Shown: in pieces, positions 34,588 through 42,629 of the stretch
Position numbering within the stretch: position 1 is the stretch's first letter
Layout of the letters: every line of letters begins with the position of its first letter
Origin: Streptomyces albipurpureus
GTDB lineage: Bacteria; Actinomycetota; Actinomycetes; Streptomycetales; Streptomycetaceae
DNA length: 64,000 nt
Direction of reading: 5' to 3'
Assembly (NCBI RefSeq): GCF_023701525.1
Contig: NZ_JAMQAW010000002.1
Span: 484,908 to 548,907, forward strand
Program-made: the position numbers and the translations under genes
Notes under the pieces: generated by a model
Databases searched by the model: none
What the model was told of the DNA's origin: nothing
The model's input: only the letters and a program-made list of their open reading frames with translations

Positions 34588-36054
34588 CTAGTCGCGGCGC
34601 AGATAGGCCCCCGAGGGCTCACCGATGACCTCGGGGCCGTCCTTGCCGAGCCGGTAGGCGACCCGGCCACCGACGACGGTGGCCACCGGCCAGCCACGGA
34701 CACTGACCCCGTCAAAGGGGCAGTGGTCCTGGCCGGAGAGCAGGAGATCGGTGCTGACCTCCCGCTCCAGGTCCAGGTCGACCACGGTGAAGTCGGCGTC
34801 GAAACCCACTCCGAGGCTGCCCTTGCGGCCCCAGAGGTTGTAGGCCTTGGCCGGGTTGGCGGAAGCCAGCTCGGCGATCCGGGTCAGCGGGATACCGCGG
34901 CGGTGGTGGCCCTCGCTGATCAGTACGGGATAGAGGAGGGCGGTGCCGCCGAAGCCGGGGCGCGCCGGCCACAACTCATCGCCCTTGTGCTCCTCCATAC
35001 AGCAGGCGTGGTCGGATGCCACCCAGCTGACCTGGCCGTCCTTGATGCCCTGCCACAGGAACTCGCTGTCCTGCGGCGTACGGATCGGCGGATTGACCTT
35101 GCCACCGAGCCCACCACGGGCGTCCAGGGTCTCGTGGTCGAGGCAGAGGTGGTGCAGGGTCACCTCGAACCGGGCGTCATTGCCGTGCAGTTGGCGGCCG
35201 GTGATCGCCGAGCGGAGTGCGTCGGCGCTGGAGAGATGGAGCAGATTGACATTGGTGCCGGTGTGTCCGGCGAGGGTGGTGGCCTCGGAGATGGCCACCT
35301 GCTCGGTGATGGTGGGGCGTCCGTCGGAGTACGCCTTGAGGTTCTGCGGCTGACCGCTGTTTTGGGTGCGCTCGATGAAGACCCGCATCAACTCCGCCTG
35401 CTCGCAGTGGAGGGAGAGGGAGAGTCGCAGGTCAGGATGGTCCTGCTGGGTCTTGGCCAGCTGCTCCAGGATCAGGTAGAGATGCCCGAGGTCATACTCG
35501 TCGCCCATGGTGAAGGCCCTGGCGTCCCTGCTGTTCGCAGCGAGGTCGAAGCCCTTGTAGAACATGTAGTACTTGAACGATGTGATGCCGTGGTCGGCGA
35601 CGAGGGAGGGTATCTCCCCGATCTGGTCCACGGTCATGGGCGCGAGATGGAAGCCGTAGTCGGTGAACGACTGTCCGGCCACCGCGTTCAGCACCTCGGG
35701 GAAGATCTCTTTGTAGGTGCCGGTGCGGTCGAGGTAGTGCTGTCCGGTACGGAAGTAGGACAGTACCGAGGTCACCCCGCCGACCAGTGAGGACCGGGTC
35801 TCCTCGTAGGCGTCGAGCGCCAGGTCCCGGTAGATGCCGATGTGGAAGTGGGCGTCCACCGCTCCGGGGAGCACCGCCTTGCCCGCCGCGTCCAACACCT
35901 CGGCGGCTTCGGCGGTGGGCAGGTCGTCGCCGATCGCGACGATGCGCCCCTCGGAGACGGCGAGGTCCGCGCGGACCTCGCCGTGGTACGGGAGCACGAG
36001 GACTCCACCTTTGACAAGCAGGTCGTATCGAGTCATACGGGCCGGGTCGGTCAT
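34588..36054 (-). CDS. Dihydropyrimidinase/hydantoinase-like amidohydrolase
   Basis: This encodes 488 residues from ATG36054 (AAGGAGGTGA is present but about 16 nt away). Metal ligands are H69-F-H71 (DAHFHIG) and the lysine K161 in TSFKYYMFYKG, which would be carboxylated; SLHCEQ, LLHLSSADAL and the catalytic Asp in ASDHACC follow. This is the cyclic-amidohydrolase branch with hydantoinase, dihydropyrimidinase and allantoinase. It implies that a cyclic imide, ureide or lactam occurs in the pathway. It is divergent from the CoA-transferase gene across a 146-nt regulatory gap. Confidence 0.88.
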   Translation of the reverse strand: MTDPARMTRYDLLVKGGVLVLPYHGEVRADLAVSEGRIVAIGDDLPTAEAAEVLDAAGKAVLPGAVDAHFHIGIYRDLALDAYEETRSSLVGGVTSVLSYFRTGQHYLDRTGTYKEIFPEVLNAVAGQSFTDYGFHLAPMTVDQIGEIPSLVADHGITSFKYYMFYKGFDLAANSRDARAFTMGDEYDLGHLYLILEQLAKTQQDHPDLRLSLSLHCEQAELMRVFIERTQNSGQPQNLKAYSDGRPTITEQVAISEATTLAGHTGTNVNLLHLSSADALRSAITGRQLHGNDARFEVTLHHLCLDHETLDARGGLGGKVNPPIRTPQDSEFLWQGIKDGQVSWVASDHACCMEEHKGDELWPARPGFGGTALLYPVLISEGHHRRGIPLTRIAELASANPAKAYNLWGRKGSLGVGFDADFTVVDLDLEREVSTDLLLSGQDHCPFDGVSVRGWPVATVVGGRVAYRLGKDGPEVIGEPSGAYLRRD

Positions 36055-36102
36055 GAGTTCTGACCGACCGTCACCTCCTTCGCGGTGTCAGAGTCGCCCG
36101 GG

Positions 36103-36187
36103 CTGTTCCAAAAATCGTAACGCCGTTCTACATTCAGGGCTAGAGTCTGCAGGCAGATTCGTAACAGCATTCCGATAAGTGGAACAG
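36103..36187. promoter_or_regulatory. Operator region between the divergent amidohydrolase and CoA-transferase genes
   Basis: CTGTTCCA (36103-36110) and its exact complement TGGAACAG (36180-36187) flank the gap. Inside are two direct repeats, ATCGTAACGCCGTTC (36114-36128) and TTCGTAACAGCATTC (36158-36172), identical at 11 of 15 positions and 44 bp apart start to start. The IclR regulator encoded 3.5 kb away is the natural candidate to bind here. Confidence 0.5.
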
Positions 36188-36200
36188 GTGGGGAGGACAG

Positions 36201-37400
36201 ATGTCTGAGCCGGGACCACTGGACGGGATCGTCGTACTCGATCTCGCCACCCTCTTTGCCGGGCCGCTCGCGGCGACGATCCTGGGCGACTACGGCGCCG
36301 AGGTCATCAAGGTCGAGCATCCGGTGAAGGGGGACCCCTCGCGCACCCATGGCCCCGCCAAGGACGGCCATGGGCTGTGGTGGAAGATGCTCGGCCGCAA
36401 CAAGAAGGCCATCACCTGCGATCTCGGCTCCGCCGAAGGCGCCGAACTGGTGCGGGCACTGGTCACAACGGCCGATGTCCTCATCGAGAACTTCCGGCCC
36501 GGAACCCTGGAGCGCTGGGGCCTGGCCCCCGATGTACTGCGGGAGATCAACCCCCGGCTGGTGATCGCCCGGGTCACCGGCTTCGGCCAGTTCGGGCCGT
36601 ACTCGGGGCGACCGGGCTTTGGCACGCTGGCGGAGTCCATGAGCGGGTTCGCCGCCGCCACCGGTGAACCGGATGGCCCACCGACCCTGCCGCCCTTCGG
36701 TCTCGCCGATGGCATAGCGGCCCTGACCTGTGTGAACGCCATCATGATGGCCTTGCATCACCGGGAGCGGAGCGGTGGGTCAGGACAGGTCATCGACCTC
36801 GCCATCATCGAGCCCCTGGTCACCCTGCTCGGCCCCCAACCCATGATCTGGGACCAACTCGGCATCGTGCAGGAACGCACCGGCAACCGCTCGGTCAACA
36901 ACGCCCCACGCAACACCTACCGCACCAAGGACGGCCGCTGGGTGGCCGTCTCCACCAGCTCACAGAACATCGCCGAACGGGTCCTCACCCTGGTGGGACA
37001 CCCCGAGGTCATCGACGAGCCATGGTTCGCCGGTGGTTCGGGCCGGGCCAAGCACGCCGATCTCCTCGATGGATATGTCGGCGGCTGGATCGCGGAACGC
37101 AACGCCGACGACGTGATCAGCGCCTTTGAGAAGGCCCAGGCCGCCATCGCGCTCGTCTACGACATCCGCGATGTGTTCGCCGACCCGCAGTACCAGGCCC
37201 TCGACACCATCACCACCGTCGAAGACCCCGACCTCGGGCCGCTCAGGATGCAGAACGTGCTGTTCCGGCTCGACCGGACGCCCGGCTCCATCCGCTCGAC
37301 GGGTGCCGCCAAGGGCGCACACAACCAGGAGGTCTACGGCAGCCGGCTCGGTCTGGCGGCCGAAGAGATCGACCGACTCCACGCGAAGGGTGTCATCTGA
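36201..37400 (+). CDS. CaiB/BaiF (family III) CoA-transferase
   Basis: This encodes 399 residues from ATG36201, 5 nt after GGGGAGGAC. LDGIVVLDLATLFAGPLAA, GAEVIKVEHP and the NFRPGTLERWGL motif are typical, and the catalytic aspartate that forms the mixed anhydride is D170 (FGLADGIAAL). It moves CoA from a donor such as succinyl-CoA to a carboxylate; here probably the dicarboxylate made by the upstream steps. It starts a three-gene plus-strand operon. Confidence 0.92.
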   Translation: MSEPGPLDGIVVLDLATLFAGPLAATILGDYGAEVIKVEHPVKGDPSRTHGPAKDGHGLWWKMLGRNKKAITCDLGSAEGAELVRALVTTADVLIENFRPGTLERWGLAPDVLREINPRLVIARVTGFGQFGPYSGRPGFGTLAESMSGFAAATGEPDGPPTLPPFGLADGIAALTCVNAIMMALHHRERSGGSGQVIDLAIIEPLVTLLGPQPMIWDQLGIVQERTGNRSVNNAPRNTYRTKDGRWVAVSTSSQNIAERVLTLVGHPEVIDEPWFAGGSGRAKHADLLDGYVGGWIAERNADDVISAFEKAQAAIALVYDIRDVFADPQYQALDTITTVEDPDLGPLRMQNVLFRLDRTPGSIRSTGAAKGAHNQEVYGSRLGLAAEEIDRLHAKGVI

Positions 37401-37402
37401 CG

Positions 37403-38176
37403 ATGAGGCTGATAGACCTCGCCCAGCCCCTGCGACGGGGCATGCCCCAGTCGCCCAACCACCCCCCGTTCCGCATGATCCTGGAACGCCGGCACGGTGA
37501 CATGGTCCGCTCCGACGGCGGCTCGGCCGCCAACGAGATCATCATCACCGGCGGCCATGTGGGCACCCATGTGGATGCCATCGCCCATGTCTCCCAGGAC
37601 GGACTGGTGTACGGCGGACTGCGCCCGGACGGCATCACCAGTCACAACGGCTTCAGTGAACTGGGCATCGACGCCTTCGAACCCTATGTCGGGCGTTGTG
37701 TACTGCTCGATGTGGCCGCGGTCCACGGCGTACCCACCCTGCCGGCCGGCTATGAGATCACCCCGGACGACCTCGACAAGGCGGCCGCCGGCCTTGACCC
37801 GCGACCCGGCGACGCCCTTCTGATCGGTACCGGCTGGTCCAGGCTCTGGGACGACGGACCGGCGTTCACCGGTCACTCGGGCGGGGTGCCGGGCCCCGGT
37901 GAGGCGGCCGGGCACTGGCTGGCACAGCGGGCGCCCCGCGCGGTCGGCGGCGAAACCATCGCCTTCGAGCACCTGGCGCCAGGCAAGGGCCATGCCACCC
38001 TGCCCGTACACCGGGTACTGCTGGTCGAATCCGGGATCAACATCGTGGAGACCATGAAGCTCGATGAGTTGCTGGACAGCGGGGTACGCGACTTCACCCT
38101 GGTCCTCAACCCGCTGAATGTCGTCGGCGCGACCGGTGCGCCCGTACGCCCGCTGGCGGTGATCGACGGTGAGTGA
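37403..38176 (+). CDS. Cyclase-family metal-dependent hydrolase (kynurenine-formamidase-like)
   Basis: This encodes 257 residues from ATG37403, 2 nt after the CoA-transferase stop. The metal-binding HVGTHVDAIAH motif (HxGTHxDAxxH) defines the cyclase/KynB superfamily, whose members hydrolyse formamides, lactones and related esters. The C-terminal LPVHRVLLVESGINIVETM is also typical. It could open a lactone or formyl-amide intermediate. The specific substrate cannot be inferred. Confidence 0.85.
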   Translation: MRLIDLAQPLRRGMPQSPNHPPFRMILERRHGDMVRSDGGSAANEIIITGGHVGTHVDAIAHVSQDGLVYGGLRPDGITSHNGFSELGIDAFEPYVGRCVLLDVAAVHGVPTLPAGYEITPDDLDKAAAGLDPRPGDALLIGTGWSRLWDDGPAFTGHSGGVPGPGEAAGHWLAQRAPRAVGGETIAFEHLAPGKGHATLPVHRVLLVESGINIVETMKLDELLDSGVRDFTLVLNPLNVVGATGAPVRPLAVIDGE

Positions 38177-39590
38177 ACCCCAGGCGAACAGCCGGACCTC
38201 GGCGACGGCGGTCCAGCAGCTGGCCCGCTTCGCCGCCGCGTGCCGGGACAAGGGACTGCCCGAACCGGTCGCCGACGATGTCACCGGCCGAGTGCTCGAT
38301 GTGGTCGGCAACTGCCTGGCCGGACGAGCCGAGGGCGGGCCCGCCGAAGCGGTCCTGGCGACCGTACGCGCCTGGGGAGGCCATCCGCAGTCCAGCCTCT
38401 TCGGGGAGGCGGACCGACTGCCCGCCCCCCAGGCCGCACTGGTCAACGGCACCCTCGCCCACACCCTGGACTTCGACGACACCCATCTGCCATCCGTCCT
38501 CCACCCCAGTGCCTCCGTGGTGCCGGCCGCCCTCGCGGTCGCCGAGGAGACCGGGGCGAGCGGCGAGCAGCTGGCGGCGGCGGTGGCAGCGGGCATCGAG
38601 ATATGCAACCGCCTGGGCATGGCCTCCTATCTGCCCGACATCCGCAACTCCGTCTTCTTCGAGAAGGGCCAGCACGCCACCTCGATCTGCGGCACCTTGG
38701 GCGCCGCCGCGGCAGCCGCCCTGCTGTACGGGCTCGATGAGGGCCAGATCGCCGACGCCATGGGCGTGGCAGCCAGCATGGGATCGGGTCTGCTGGAGGC
38801 CAATCGCACCGGCGGCACGGTCAAACGCGTCCACTGCGGCTGGGCCGCCCATGCCGGAGTCGCGGCGGCGGCACTGGCGCGCGCCGGAATCACCGGACCG
38901 CCGACCGTGCTCGAAGGCCGGTTCGGTTTCTTCCAGGCCTGGCTGGACGGAACCTGCGATACGGAGGCCATGCTGGGCGGGCTCGGTGAGCGATGGGAGA
39001 CCCTGCGGACGGTGTACAAACCGTATCCGTCCAACCACTTCACCCACCCGGCGATCGACTGCGCGCTGGCGCTCCGTGCGGACGGGCTCGATCCCGCCGA
39101 TGTGGTGTCGATCGAGTTGGGAATGCCGGCGCCGACCCTGCGCACCGTCGCCGAGCCTCGGGAACAGAAGATCCGGCCCCAGACCGCCTACCACGCCAAG
39201 TTCTCCGGGCCCTTCACGGTGGCGACCGCGCTGCTCGGCGGCGGGGGCCTCGGGGTCTATCTCGATGACTTCACCGAGGAGACACTGACCGACGAGCGAC
39301 GGTTGAAGCTCGCGGCGAAGGTCGAATGCACGGCGGACGAGCGCGCCAGCGATATCTTCCCCCATGCCTTCGCCGCGGTGGTGCGGGTCCGCACCAAGGG
39401 CGGATCGACCCTGGAGAAACGAGTGGACTCCTCGCTCGGTGGGCCAGGGCATCCCTTGAGCCGGGAGGACCTGCTGACCAAGTTCCGGCTGAACGCCGCC
39501 CGAAGCCTGCCGGAATCAGCCGTAACGCGCCTGGCGGACGCGACGGCGCGGCTGGCCCAGGCACCGGATGTGCGCGCACTGTTCCTATGA
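38169..39590 (+). CDS. MmgE/PrpD-family dehydratase or decarboxylase
   Basis: This encodes 473 residues from GTG38169, overlapping the cyclase by 8 nt. ALVNGTLAHTLDFDDTHL near residue 100 is the diagnostic motif of the family, with KPYPSNHFTHPAIDCALAL later. Known members are 2-methylcitrate dehydratase (PrpD), cis-aconitate decarboxylase and iminodisuccinate epimerase, all acting on small polycarboxylates. It fits a pathway that ends in C4-C6 di- or tricarboxylates. Confidence 0.88.
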   Translation: MSEPQANSRTSATAVQQLARFAAACRDKGLPEPVADDVTGRVLDVVGNCLAGRAEGGPAEAVLATVRAWGGHPQSSLFGEADRLPAPQAALVNGTLAHTLDFDDTHLPSVLHPSASVVPAALAVAEETGASGEQLAAAVAAGIEICNRLGMASYLPDIRNSVFFEKGQHATSICGTLGAAAAAALLYGLDEGQIADAMGVAASMGSGLLEANRTGGTVKRVHCGWAAHAGVAAAALARAGITGPPTVLEGRFGFFQAWLDGTCDTEAMLGGLGERWETLRTVYKPYPSNHFTHPAIDCALALRADGLDPADVVSIELGMPAPTLRTVAEPREQKIRPQTAYHAKFSGPFTVATALLGGGGLGVYLDDFTEETLTDERRLKLAAKVECTADERASDIFPHAFAAVVRVRTKGGSTLEKRVDSSLGGPGHPLSREDLLTKFRLNAARSLPESAVTRLADATARLAQAPDVRALFL

Positions 39591-39725
39591 TCGGGATGAT
39601 GTCGCCGACCAGAGGGCACCCGCGAACGGTGAGACCGGCGCGGGAACCATGAAGTCGGCGGCACTCCCCCCGCCGTACATGGTGGGATCACTCCCACACC
39701 ACGATCCCCATGGGTAAGGAAGCCG

Positions 39726-40544
39726 ATGCCGATTGACGCCCCCGGACCGTCAAGGGTCCGGAAGACGGAATCCGGAAGCCAGACAGCCGCCACGGTCGAA
39801 CGATCCGCGGATGTGCTGCTGCTCTTCGCGGAACCCGGGTCAGTCACCCTCGGTGTCACGGAGATCGCCGACCGGTTGGGACTGTCGAAGCCGACCGTGC
39901 ACCGCATTCTCGCCGCGCTGCGGGTGCGGGGACTGGTCGAGGTGGACGAGGAGACCCGCCGCTACTCGCTGGGGTTGAGCACCATGCGGCTCGGCCTGGC
40001 CTATCTGGACCGGATCGATGTCCGCACCCTGGCGGCGCCGGAGCTGGTACGGCTGTCCCGGGTGACGGACGAGACGGCGACGCTGTCGATCCTCACCTCG
40101 GGCAGCCGGGTCTACGTCGACCAGGTGACACCCAACCGCGAGGTCATCATGTCCGTACGGCTGGGCCTTCCCTATCCGCTGCACGCGGGGGCCTCGTCCA
40201 AGGCGTTCCTGGCGTTCCTCTCGGACGGCGAGATCGATGACTATCTGGGCGAGGAACTGGCGAGCCTCACCGAATCGACCGTCACCGATGAGGCCGCGCT
40301 GCGCAAGGACATCGCGATGATCCGCCGACGGGGCTATGCGCAGTCCATCGCGGAACGGCAGTCGGGATCGGCGTCCGTGGCGGCGCCCGTCTTCGACCAC
40401 CATGGCAGCCCGGTCGGTGTGATCAGCATCTGCGGCCCCCGGGAGCGGTTCCGCAGCGCGGCCAAGCGCTGTGCGGAAGTGCTGGTGGAGGCGACGGGCC
40501 GGCTCTCGGCGCAGATGGGGGCGGCTCCCGGCAGAGATCGCTGA
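39726..40544 (+). CDS. IclR-family transcriptional regulator
   Basis: This encodes 272 residues from ATG39726, 5 nt after AAGGA. The N-terminal winged helix (TVERSADVLLLFAEPGS, LGLSKPTVHRILAALRVRGL) is followed by the effector-binding domain with PLHAGASSKAFLAFLS and the closing SVAAPVFDHHGSPVGVISI. IclR proteins commonly regulate divergent catabolic operons in response to a pathway intermediate; the repeats at 36103-36187 are candidate sites. It is separated from the MmgE gene by 135 nt. Confidence 0.9.
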   Translation: MPIDAPGPSRVRKTESGSQTAATVERSADVLLLFAEPGSVTLGVTEIADRLGLSKPTVHRILAALRVRGLVEVDEETRRYSLGLSTMRLGLAYLDRIDVRTLAAPELVRLSRVTDETATLSILTSGSRVYVDQVTPNREVIMSVRLGLPYPLHAGASSKAFLAFLSDGEIDDYLGEELASLTESTVTDEAALRKDIAMIRRRGYAQSIAERQSGSASVAAPVFDHHGSPVGVISICGPRERFRSAAKRCAEVLVEATGRLSAQMGAAPGRDR

Positions 40545-40566
40545 CGACCGCGGTACGGGAGGCGGA

Positions 40567-40596
40567 CTGGCCGCTGGATGGTCGCCCAGCGGCCAG
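40567..40596. terminator. Hairpin terminator between IclR and siderophore-interacting genes
   Basis: CTGGCCGCTGG (40567-40577) pairs perfectly over 11 bp with CCAGCGGCCAG (40586-40596) across an 8-nt loop, 22 nt after the IclR stop. It lies between convergent genes and could act on both. Confidence 0.7.
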
Positions 40597-40684
40597 GGCG
40601 GGACCGGGAGCGGTAGGCGCGCGGCCGGTGTCGAACCCGTCGTAGCGGTTGAAGCCTGGGGGAGCCTTTCCCCGGGCAAGTACG

Positions 40685-41566
40685 TCAGCTCTGCTCTACG
40701 GCCGGCGCGGCTTCGGCCAGTGCCTCGGCCCGGTCGGCGAGGTCATCGGTGGTGAGCGCGTCGTCCTGGGTGAGCTTGAGCCGCCAGTAGCCGGTGAAGG
40801 CCACGGCCCGCTTGTCGATGCCCCGGTCGTTCACCAGATGCCGCCTGAGCGCACGGACCGCCGACGACTCCCCCGCCACCCAGGCGAACACCTCGCCATC
40901 CGGGAATCCGGCCGCCCGCACCGCGTCGACGAGGACCGGCGAATGACCGGCGGGTGTGCCCTCGCGATGCAACCAGTGGAGGGTGACATCGCCAGCGGTG
41001 GTGAACTCCTGCTCCTCGGCGGCCCCGTCAACCTCGACGAAGGCAATCGCGCGCTCCCCGGGTGCCAGCGCTTCGAGCAGTGCGCCGATCGCGGGCAGTG
41101 CGGTCTCATCACCGGCGAGCAGGGTCCAGTCCCGCGGCCCGGGGGTGCGGTAGTGGCTGATCTGCGGGCCGTACATACCGACGACATCGCCGGGTTCGGC
41201 ATGGGCCGCCCACTGGGCGGCCGGCCCGCTGTGGTCGCCCTCGCCATGGAGGACGAAGTCGATGTCGATCTCCTGACGCACCGGGTCATGGCTACGGATG
41301 GTGTAGCTGCGCATCCACGGCCGCTCCAGCTCAGGCATGGCCAAGTAGTCAAGGTACCAACGGCCCACATCGCCATCCGCGGGCATCGGCGGTACCACCG
41401 GAGCCCGGCCGGGCAACCGGGAGAAGAACAGCTTGGAGTGCTGGTCCGGACTGACGTGCTGGAAGTCGGCCAGGTCCTCGCCGCCAAAGGTCACTCGCTG
41501 CATCAGCGGGGTGATGCGTTCGGTACGGCTGACATGCAGCGCGGCGTAGCGAAGTGTTTCGGCCAT
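40685..41566 (-). CDS. Siderophore-interacting protein (FAD-dependent ferric-siderophore reductase)
   Basis: This encodes 293 residues. The FAD-binding WMRSYTIRSHD, the NAD(P)H-binding LLAGDETALPAIGALLEAL, WVAGESSAVRALRRHL and the terminal GYWRLKL are the conserved blocks of the ViuB/YqjH (SIP) family, which reduces ferric siderophores in the cytoplasm to release iron. An iron box lies 30 nt upstream of the start, so it should be derepressed in iron starvation. It partners the siderophore-binding lipoprotein and the ABC pair of this locus. Confidence 0.92.
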   Translation of the reverse strand: MAETLRYAALHVSRTERITPLMQRVTFGGEDLADFQHVSPDQHSKLFFSRLPGRAPVVPPMPADGDVGRWYLDYLAMPELERPWMRSYTIRSHDPVRQEIDIDFVLHGEGDHSGPAAQWAAHAEPGDVVGMYGPQISHYRTPGPRDWTLLAGDETALPAIGALLEALAPGERAIAFVEVDGAAEEQEFTTAGDVTLHWLHREGTPAGHSPVLVDAVRAAGFPDGEVFAWVAGESSAVRALRRHLVNDRGIDKRAVAFTGYWRLKLTQDDALTTDDLADRAEALAEAAPAVEQS

Positions 41567-41595
41567 GAGTCGACCCCCAAGAGCTCAGTAAACAA

Positions 41596-41614
41596 TAAGG
41601 ATAGGCTAACCTAA
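41596..41614. promoter_or_regulatory. Iron box (DmdR/IdeR operator) before the siderophore-interacting gene
   Basis: TAAGGATAGGCTAACCTAA matches the IdeR/DmdR consensus (TTAGGTTAGGCTAACCTAA) at 17 of 19 positions and is 30 nt before the start codon on the minus strand. Confidence 0.82.
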
Positions 41615-41839
41615 TACATCAATCGAGGGCCGTTCAGGGGCGCTGGTGAGGTCACCGTCCGCCCCTGCGGTGGCGGGCTGAGCACCGCGAGGGACCGCCG
41701 GCCTCCGGGTGCCGACCCGCGGTGGTGTGACGTCGTGCGGGGCGGGCCGGAGCACACAACGTCGAACTGACCTCCGCGTTGGAGGCGGCCCGATCCGGTC
41801 TCGGTACCGCCAGGAAGGCCAACCGGAGCTGACCGGAGC

Positions 41840-42242
41840 CCCACGATCCCCTACCGTCCCTTCGACAGCGGGGCCGACGGCTCGATGGTCGGCACGGCCC
41901 GCGATCTCAACCGCTTCTTCGCCGCACTGGCAAGTGGACGGCTGCTGAAGCCCGCCGAACTCGCTGCCATGCGGACCACGGTCCCGGTGCCGCAGGACAG
42001 CGGTCACCCCCAACGCACACGGGCCGGCCTGGGCCTGTTCTTCACCCCCCTGTCCTGCGGGGGCGGTTACCTCGGGCATGGCGGAAGCGGCTTCGGATAC
42101 GCCATCCGGGCAGCGGCAACCGCGGACGGTCGACGCACCATCACCGTCTCCGCACAGCCGCTCCGCGGACCCGGGGACCGCGGCCCGTCAGGAGGACGCA
42201 CTGCGCGACCTGATCGACCACGCCCTGTGCCGCACCAACTGA
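41840..42242 (+). pseudogene. Serine hydrolase (beta-lactamase/DD-peptidase family) C-terminal remnant
   Basis: The frame reads TIPYRPFDSGADGSMVGTAR, then DLNRFFAALASGRLLKPAEL, and ends with CGGGYLGHGGSGFGYAIRA, the third (HGG) motif of class C-type serine hydrolases secreted by streptomycetes. The nucleophile SxxK and YxN motifs and the signal peptide are missing. Near the end, at about 42165-42185, the frame is lost; the expected tail DALRDLIDHALCRTN continues in another frame to a stop at 42242. It is therefore a truncated and frameshifted pseudogene. Confidence 0.72.
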
Positions 42243-42629
42243 ACACACACTCGGCACCGCGGTGAGGCTCGGACCGTTCGTGCCGGGCCGGATGACCACC
42301 GCCGACGGCCCGCCCGTCCAGGTGCGGTCACTCGCGGTACACGCTTTCCCAACGCGCCTGACGTCCCAACGCCGGCAGCCAGCTTGACGCTTGTCTATCA
42401 CCAGGTGATCCCGCAGGCTCGATTCAGCCAACGTCGATGGTCATGCCCATCGACCTCGCGTCTATCGGCACCGGGGCAGAGATCGCATCGACGGCCCCGG
42501 GTGATGGGGCACTCCCGATTCCTCCGAGGTCATCCATGGTGAGCACCATGGCTCCGTCCCCGCCATGGGCACTCCCCGACAGGGCATCCTGACGGACCTT
42601 GGTCACCTCTGATCAGTAGGGTGCAGAGG
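42243..42629. other. Gene-free stretch before the ABC pair
   Basis: No frame in this 387-base stretch has coding character. It should contain the promoter of the ABC transporter pair, but I see neither an iron box nor a clear -10/-35 pair. Confidence 0.4.

Noticed and set aside
34723..35790. Plus-strand frame of 355 codons opposite the amidohydrolase
   Set aside because: It is antisense to a protein with complete metal-ligand motifs; the frame lacks any recognisable domain.
36051..36761. Minus-strand frame crossing the divergent promoter region
   Set aside because: It spans the operator repeats and is antisense to the CoA-transferase N-terminus; no start signal is seen.
40649..41614. Plus-strand frame of 321 codons opposite the siderophore-interacting gene
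   Set aside because: It is antisense shadow of a gene with intact FAD and NAD(P)H motifs and its own iron box.
42141..42431. Minus-strand frame considered as a transposase fragment
   Set aside because: It has no DDE or other transposase motif, no terminal inverted repeats, and overlaps the serine hydrolase remnant on the other strand.
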